A DNA stretch of 22,477 nt from Terana coerulea (taxonomy: Eukaryota > Basidiomycota > Agaricomycetes > Polyporales > Phanerochaetaceae): assembly GCA_024811115.1 (NCBI GenBank), contig JAKOGH010000018.1:1-22477 (forward strand), written 5' to 3'. A program made the translations under genes and the position numbers. This document shows, piece after piece, positions 17,767 to 22,477 of the stretch (the stretch's first letter is position 1; every line of letters begins with the position of its first letter). The notes below the pieces were generated by a model. That model worked only from the letters and a program-made list of their open reading frames with translations, ran no database searches and had not been told where the DNA came from.

Positions 17767-18329
17767 TGTCATAAATTTCCCTCAGCGCTAGTCTACAGCG
17801 CTTAGAGTGTAACATCAAGTCACGGGATATGTTACCCAGTCGTCACAACAGCATTACAAGATGCTGATCAGTTAGCCATGCGACAGACGCATGGTTATCA
17901 GGGATATGCCTCATATGGACATAGGATCATGGACTCAGTTCTGGATTTGTTCTAGACTATGACCTCACTATGAGGTCAGTATAACATCATGGACTGGTAG
18001 TGTACAGTAGCTAGATTAGGACATCTAGAGAGTGTTGATGTTAGCATGATAGCTAGGTTAGATCTGATAAGGGAATTAGAGCGGTGGTATGCTCTAGAGC
18101 CTTAGTCAGACATCACCTGACTGTATCAGTCAGCATATAGTATTGGAGGTCTTAGATAGTGTCTGGGGTCCCTCTACACATGTATATAAAGAGGCTGGTC
18201 TGTGAGCTAAACCCCCAGACTCAACAACATCGTTGATTCATATCCACTCTACTAGCTCTACTCAAGCCCCTCTGCTTTCCCCACCTATTTCAAGTCATCC
18301 CAGCAGGTGAGTATTGTAGTTTTGTGATA
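17767..18329 (+). mobile_element. Solo LTR of the 563-bp family, + strand
   Basis: Starts TGTCATAAATTTCCC and ends TTTTGTGATA, with target copies GTAGC at 17762-17766 and 18330-18334. It has the same length as the - strand copy at 12131-12693. TATATAAA (18183-18190) is the likely promoter, and AGCAGGTGAGTATT near the 3' end is a strong splice donor. It appears to sit inside an intron of the unrecognised gene: a GTACGT donor lies just left and CTGAAC...TTGTAG just right. Confidence 0.92.
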
Positions 18330-18724
18330 GTAGCAACATTCTCACTCTTCCTTTTGTCACTGAACATGCAATTGTAGATCCCTGAAGTCATGGGGTATCA
18401 TCTGTGATGCGATTAAAGGAGGGCAATGGCGTCCATTTCAATTGTCAAGGCTGCCGGTCGTCTGCGTGGGTTGTCTCTGGGTGAGATTGTAAGCATGCCA
18501 GGATGTCCCGGGGCTTGCCGAGCCGGCGAGGCGGAGCTCCAATCGTCCAGCCGAGCGCCAAGAGAGAGCGCAGAAAGTTTTCTTTCCCAAACTTTCATCT
18601 CCTCGTTGCAGTCGGCCCTACCGCTTCGCTGTTGCCTCATGTCTTCCACACACTCGCCTTTTGCAGTTCCACAATCAACTCCTCACATCACCCCCGGCTT
18701 CCTTGTCTTCGATATCTTAACACC
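18330..18724 (+). other. Exon-like tail of the upstream gene and CT-rich leader of the next
   Basis: After the target copy GTAGC, a pyrimidine-rich stretch ending GCAATTGTAG resembles an intron 3' end with a CTGAAC branch site. About 150 bp of open sequence follows, then a CT-rich leader (about 18580-18720) running into CACCATGTC. I see no separate gene here. Confidence 0.35.
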
Positions 18725-19846
18725 ATGTCACACGACCATCTTCCCATCTGTGTCGCCCAGGGCGAGGCCCAAGAGGCTTCTTTGCAGATCCCCGCTTCTG
18801 TCGCCGGTGTTGCAGCGGCCGCGGGCGCTTCTGCTGGAGCAGCTCTTGCGGGCACTGTTGCACCCGTTCAGTCCGGAGACACTGCAGCCCCAGCTGAAGG
18901 GCAGACAAAGCGCAAGCCCGCCACCGGGGCGCAGCCGCAGCGCCTATCATAACGACATCGGCTGGCACCGCGCCTCCCATCGCTGCCACCCTGTTCAGGT
19001 TGCCCAGTCAGGGCTACCTCCTCTGTCCATCTCTGCCACGTTGGTGCGCGCCGGTCAGTCCAGCGCTGGCACTACTCAGGCCAGAGACCGTGAAGTATTA
19101 CTGGCAATGCAGAGCCGCATCCGTCAACTCGAAGCTGCTCAGCATGCAGCAATGACCTACGCAGCGCCGCCGCTACCCGTTGTTGCACCGAGGCCCTTTG
19201 CAGCCACCGTTGAGGACGTCGATGATGAGGGCGACAATCTTGGGGATCCCATTCCGGGCTTCAAGGCCAATTTTTTGCTGGCAGTGAGTTCCATTCTCTC
19301 ATGCCATATGTGCACCATTCCCCTCCTACCCCTCCCCATCTTTCCTGCAAGGCTCCCTTTGCGTTGATGAATGCTAGCTCCTCTCTCGTGGAGCTGCTTC
19401 TCCGCAGTCCAGGACCTTTGCCTTTGCCCTCCTCATACCTTCTTTTACCTGTTTTTTTTCCGCTGTCCATTCATGACCAGTAGTACTTATTGGTGCGTCT
19501 GTAGCCATGCCGGATTGGGCTCAGAAAGGCATTGCCCAAGGCTGATTCTTCTTGTATAGCTGGGCGACCAACTACAGTCACCAGCAGTCAGAAAGACTCA
19601 ATGAGTACGTGCTCACGAGTGCCGGCTCCTTCGCCGCCAGGTCCTTTGACCGTAATGATGACCACTCCCTCGTGCTGTTCATTTGGGTTGAAGCCGCTGT
19701 CAATGTCTACCTCGAGACCAAGCGTATCCATGGGGTGACGCACCCCAACCGAGTCAAGGCCCTGTTGTCTCATCACCACAACGTCCTGCGCTTGCTAGCC
19801 CTCCGCCCATGGCCGGTCATCATTAAGTACGACATCATACAGAGGG
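18725..19846 (+). pseudogene. Unrecognised gene: Ala/Pro-rich, coiled-coil and Trp-rich parts, cut by a copia LTR
   Basis: ATG at 18725 sits in CACCATGTC after a CT-rich leader. Exon 1 starts MSHDHLPICVAQGEAQEAS and is Ala-rich, then Lys/Arg-rich (QTKRKPATG). It shifts frame near 18940 and continues through ATLVRAGQSSAGTTQARDRE, a coiled-coil-like MQSRIRQLEAAQHAAM, and an acidic VEDVDDEGDNLGD to a GTGAGT donor at 19284. A second exon-like frame from about 19561 reads WATNYSHQQSERLNEYV, then FIWVEAAVNVYLETKRIHG and VIIKYDII, and is then cut by the LTR at 19847. The domain mix resembles structural proteins of some fungal retroelements, possibly of DIRS type, but I cannot confirm this. A host gene is also possible. 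Confidence 0.4.
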
Positions 19847-20139
19847 TGTTGAGTCAGATAGACGCCATAAGCGCTCTACTCATATCTTCTCTATTGTTCT
19901 ACCAGGTTCCTCCATGATGATGCCTATTGTCTGTTGTCCTGGTACCTATTTGTGTCTGTTTGTAGTACAGCCACCCTGTATTGTATATAAGGCAGCCCTC
20001 TGCGCCATACTCTAATAAGACTCTGACAACTCTCAACCCACTTACGTGCATATCAACCAGCCTAACAGGTGAGTAACTATCCTAGCTTCCTCTAGGCCTT
20101 GGTAGGAGTGTACGCCGCTGTATGCGCTGCACTTCTACA
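19847..20139 (+). repeat. 5' LTR of a copia element, 293 bp
   Basis: Starts TGTTGAGTC and ends GCACTTCTACA, matching the solo LTR at 7090-7381 throughout. It has TATATAAG at 19984-19991. The flanking 5-mers differ (GAGGG against GGTTA), and copia gag follows, so this is the left LTR of a longer element rather than a solo LTR. ACAGGTGAGT near 20066-20075 is a splice-donor match, and the LTR end TTCTACAG reads like an acceptor. Confidence 0.88.
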
Positions 20140-20396
20140 GGTTATAAGCCCCGATGACGCGGTTGTATGCGCCGTCACTGGCAGCAACAACCAGCTCATT
20201 GGTAAAACTTCGCCTGTACCTGTTCGCTGCCATTGTGCGCGACGGTTGCGCTATTTAGCGCACCGTCTGCACTGGGCAAGCTGAACAGGCACGAGGGTGC
20301 CCCTTGGGGCCCCTCCTTGGCTAAAGCCATGTCAGTACGTCATACTGACTGTTCTGTCCCTACAGAACTCAACAATGTCTTCCTCACTCGAGAAGC
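20140..20396 (+). other. Copia untranslated region with PBS candidate and possible intron
   Basis: GGTTATAAGCCCC directly follows the LTR and is the PBS candidate; I could not assign its tRNA. A possible 5'-UTR intron runs from a GTAAAA donor near 20201 to CCCTACAG near 20364, just before AACAATGTCTTCC, the gag start. No ORF of interest lies inside. Confidence 0.4.
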
Positions 20397-21385
20397 TTGT
20401 CCCCGTCTCGACGGAACCAGTGGGAGCACTGGAACGACACCTTGAAGTCGTTCCTGGGCACTCAGGGCATCTCTCGTCAGCTCTTGACGACCCAGCCAAC
20501 GGTGCCGACCTTGGTTCGCACCGTCCCGTCAGCTCCCGCTTGCCGCGCAGTTGCAGCTGTGGGCACCACCCCAGCCATCCCTGCGCTCCCGCCTCTGGCG
20601 AGGTCACCCGGCAACGAGCATGAGCACTCCAGGGCCGTCGACAAGCTCGACGACTGGATCAACGACGACCTCCGGGCCATGGGCTTCATCCGCCTTCGCT
20701 TGACTTACCAGATCGGACAGTCAGTGAAGAACGAAACAATAGCCAAGACCCTGTACGAGTCCTTGCAGGCCACCTATACCCAGAACACTCTGGGTACGGC
20801 TTACACTGACTTCAGGGAGCCTTCGGAGACTCGCATCCCTGATGACCAGTCCCCAGCACCCACTATCGCCAAGATCCAATCCCACATCAACCGCCTTCAT
20901 GCGGCCTATGTGGAAGTAGACGAATACTTACACCTGATGCTCCTCATCTCGAAGACACCAGCGTCACGGTAAGCACGTCGCCACCGTCACCACTCTAAAT
21001 CAAAAGATGGTAGACACTTCCCTGACCCCCTACCTGCTGGAAGTCCCAATCCTAAGCAGTACGGGCAGCAGCTCATCGCTGCATGGGAGCAGCAGAAGCT
21101 TTCCGGTGGACAGCGCAAGTAGACCGAGTCTGCCAAGCGCGTCACTGCCGTTAAGAACAAGGGGAAGGATCCCCAGTTCAGACAGCAGCATCGCCCTAAC
21201 GGGCAGCAGCAGCATGCGCAGCAGCAAGCGCCCACAAGGGCAGCAGCAGCAGCAGCAGGACGGTGCCGGCAACGGCAAGGGAAAGAAAGACCCAGCGCGG
21301 CAAGCGCGGGCAAGAGCAAGGGCAAGGCCCAGGATGCTGACCACGGTCACTCCTACATCGCCGCCCGGTCATCCCGGTGGTGAAC
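20374..21385 (+). pseudogene. gag: Copia gag remnant
   Basis: Gag opens MSSSLEKLVPV, then shifts frame to QWEHWNDTLKSFLGTQGI, the usual copia Gag N-terminal pattern of spaced Trp. The frame to 20972 includes DKLDDWINDDLRAMGFIRL, ETIAKTLYESLQATY and IAKIQSHINRLHAAYVEVDE, typical of the UBN2-like copia Gag helical region. After a stop, a Gln/Lys/Gly-rich tail (GQQLIAAWEQQKLSGGQRK, KNKGKDPQF) and a basic block end near DADHGHSYIA. No CCHC knuckle is visible. Protease, integrase and RT are absent: sequence after about 21390 is of another kind, so the element is truncated or rearranged. Confidence 0.65.
21241..21258 (+). repeat. (CAG)6 microsatellite in the gag tail
   Basis: Six CAG units, with further interrupted CAG runs at about 21200-21225. 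They lie in the Gln/Ala-rich end of the gag remnant and are a likely slippage site. Confidence 0.9.
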
Positions 21386-21389
21386 GATT

Positions 21390-22296
21390 TCGCCCCCAAC
21401 ATGCCGCTCCCCAGTCTGAGGCCGAAGAAATTCAGTCTCGCATCGAAGGAGAACACGAGCTCTGGCTCACCAACGGCAACCAGTTCCCCACTTCAGCAGG
21501 CATGGCCCTTGCTGAGAAGCTCGAATCGTCGGGTCCCAGGAGCGCATCCGAACCCTCGAGGAAGTCATCGCGCAAACGAGCACAACGCTTATCGCGTGGA
21601 CACCATGCGGGATATCAAACACCGCAACCTGCGGAACACCGTTCGTGAGTTAGAATTCCAGCAGGAGTTCACTCTCAACGATCTCCCCAAGCTAACTAAA
21701 TTGTTAGCTATTCTCGACGAAGACGACGAGTCCCAGACTCTGCACAAAGCCCAGCTTCGCGAGGGCCGCGAGAGCTCCGCAAGCTTGCCCGCAAGCAGTG
21801 GATTGCGGACAAGAACGCCGCCCTGAACAAGGGCTCAACCCTCGACCAGAAGCGTCAGCGGACACGCTTCTGGTGGGAGCGACACCAGCTTGTCAAGCTG
21901 GCTACCGCTCAGAAAAGTGAGTTCACCGCCACTGCCGGCCGAAGATGAGGCCGCTGGAGAGGGCTCGTCGTGCCAAGCAGGCCGACCTCGACTACGCCGA
22001 GCGCATGCTCGATGCTTGCATTGCCGAGCTCGACGCCCGCATCGACTCGAACAACGTCAGCTCTCAAACGAAAGTTTGCTGAGCCGGAGTTCGTTGAGGG
22101 CAGCTCCTCTTGCCCCGCCAAGCGCAGCTTGCGTAAATCCTCGCTGATCATTTGGTCCGATGAGGTTGACATGCAAATGTCGCTTGACAGAGAGAACGGC
22201 TTCGACGCCCGTGACCACTCCCTGACATCGAATGCCGTGTCCCTCGGAAACGAGGACAACGACAGCGACGTCGATGACCGCACGTCGGATGCCTAA
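21390..22296 (+). pseudogene. Coiled-coil ORF of unknown function
   Basis: Across three frame changes a charged, helical protein can be followed: EAEEIQSRIEGEHELWL, QERIRTLEEVIAQ, RDIKHRNLRNTVRELEFQQE, FTLNDLPKLTKLLAILDEDD, RKQWIADKNAALNKGSTLD, QKRQRTRFWWERHQLVKLA, RAKQADLDYAERMLDACIAE. The heptad-like pattern suggests a long coiled coil. The tail (about 22066-22296) has a basic KRKFAEPEF block, AKRS, and a Ser/Asp-rich acidic end DNDSDVDD, stopping at TAA 22294-22296. I recognise no family. It may be a host gene into which the copia element inserted, or a sequence carried by the element. Frame breaks occur near 21540-21600, 21790 and 21900-22060. Confidence 0.4.
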
Positions 22297-22477
22297 TGGA
22301 CGATCAAGAGATCCACCAGGACATCATCGACGCCGTACTTCGGAGTACGTCCCCTCTAACTCTGCACTCGTGCACCACACTGACCGATACTTTGCAGCTG
22401 ATTGCAGCGTCTTGGCGGGCTGGATTAAATAGTGAATGCCACGTGTGTGCTACTATATTGAATGGAGCAGGTTTCCT
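22297..22477 (+). other. Right edge: possible further exon with short intron
   Basis: ATG 22296-22298 overlaps the preceding TAA and opens MDDQEIHQDIIDAVLR. GTACGT just after, with CTGAC and TTTGCAG downstream, would make an intron of about 55 nt, with the frame continuing past it. The palindrome CGTACTTCGGAGTACG lies at 22332-22347. The unit runs off the window, so it stays unassigned. Confidence 0.25.

Noticed and set aside
19157..19470. - strand frames of 60-69 codons
   Set aside because: They lie opposite the coiled-coil exon and intron of the 18725 gene and look like shadows of GC-rich coding sequence.
20987..21456. Leu/Cys-rich - strand frames resembling membrane segments
   Set aside because: They arise from the reverse complement of CAG-rich (Gln/Ala) sequence in the gag tail, a known artefact of such repeats.
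1..22477. tRNA, rRNA or snRNA genes
   Set aside because: I looked for cloverleaf-like arms and A/B box patterns and saw no convincing candidate, but I could not run a covariance search.

Overview
The window looks like a transposon-rich stretch of a fungal chromosome, most likely from a basidiomycete (Agaricomycetes). The evidence is a Tf1/sushi-type chromovirus with a chromodomain, non-LTR elements with a fungal-type C-terminus, hAT transposase remnants, a copia element, and short GT...AG intron signals in the few non-transposon fragments. I see no bacterial genes, rRNA, tRNA or CRISPR. Almost every reading frame is broken, so most entries are pseudogenes or element parts.

Layout. 1-1977: 3' part of a LINE (copy A, + strand) ending in poly(A). 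1978-4048: decayed hAT transposon with transposase remnants and subterminal repeats. 4049-6565: about 2.5 kb of unassigned DNA with a strong hairpin (4897-4937), a long G tract, and an inverted duplication (6111-6373) whose two arms encode the same peptide. 6566-8055: a 5'-truncated LINE of the same family (copy B, - strand) between 13-bp target duplications, itself split by a solo copia LTR (7090-7381, TSD AATAG). 8139-16148: a complete but decayed Ty3/gypsy chromovirus (LTR, self-primer PBS, gag, protease, RT, RNase H, integrase, chromodomain, PPT, LTR). It is split by a solo LTR of another family (12131-12693, - strand) and by a 358-bp hAT-type MITE inside its 3' LTR (15519-15876). 16149-18520: remnants of an unrecognised multi-exon gene, interrupted by a second solo LTR of the 563-bp family (17767-18329). 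18725-19846: an unrecognised gene with Ala/Pro-rich, coiled-coil and Trp-rich parts. It is cut by the 5' LTR of a copia element (19847-20139), whose gag remnant follows to about 21385. 21390-22477: a decayed coiled-coil ORF of unknown function.

The main value of the locus is as a stack of datable insertions. Target-site duplications can be read for six of them, and empty-site paralogues inside the window confirm two. The differences between the two chromovirus LTRs are essentially all transitions, many at CpG, which suggests cytosine-methylation or RIP-like decay. I found no convincing new biological system. The best leads are the Tf1-like 11-nt self-primer, a conserved unknown ORF 3' of the LINE ORF, the MITE built of AAGGGT-like repeats, the same-peptide inverted duplication, and the unrecognised coiled-coil and multi-exon gene remnants.
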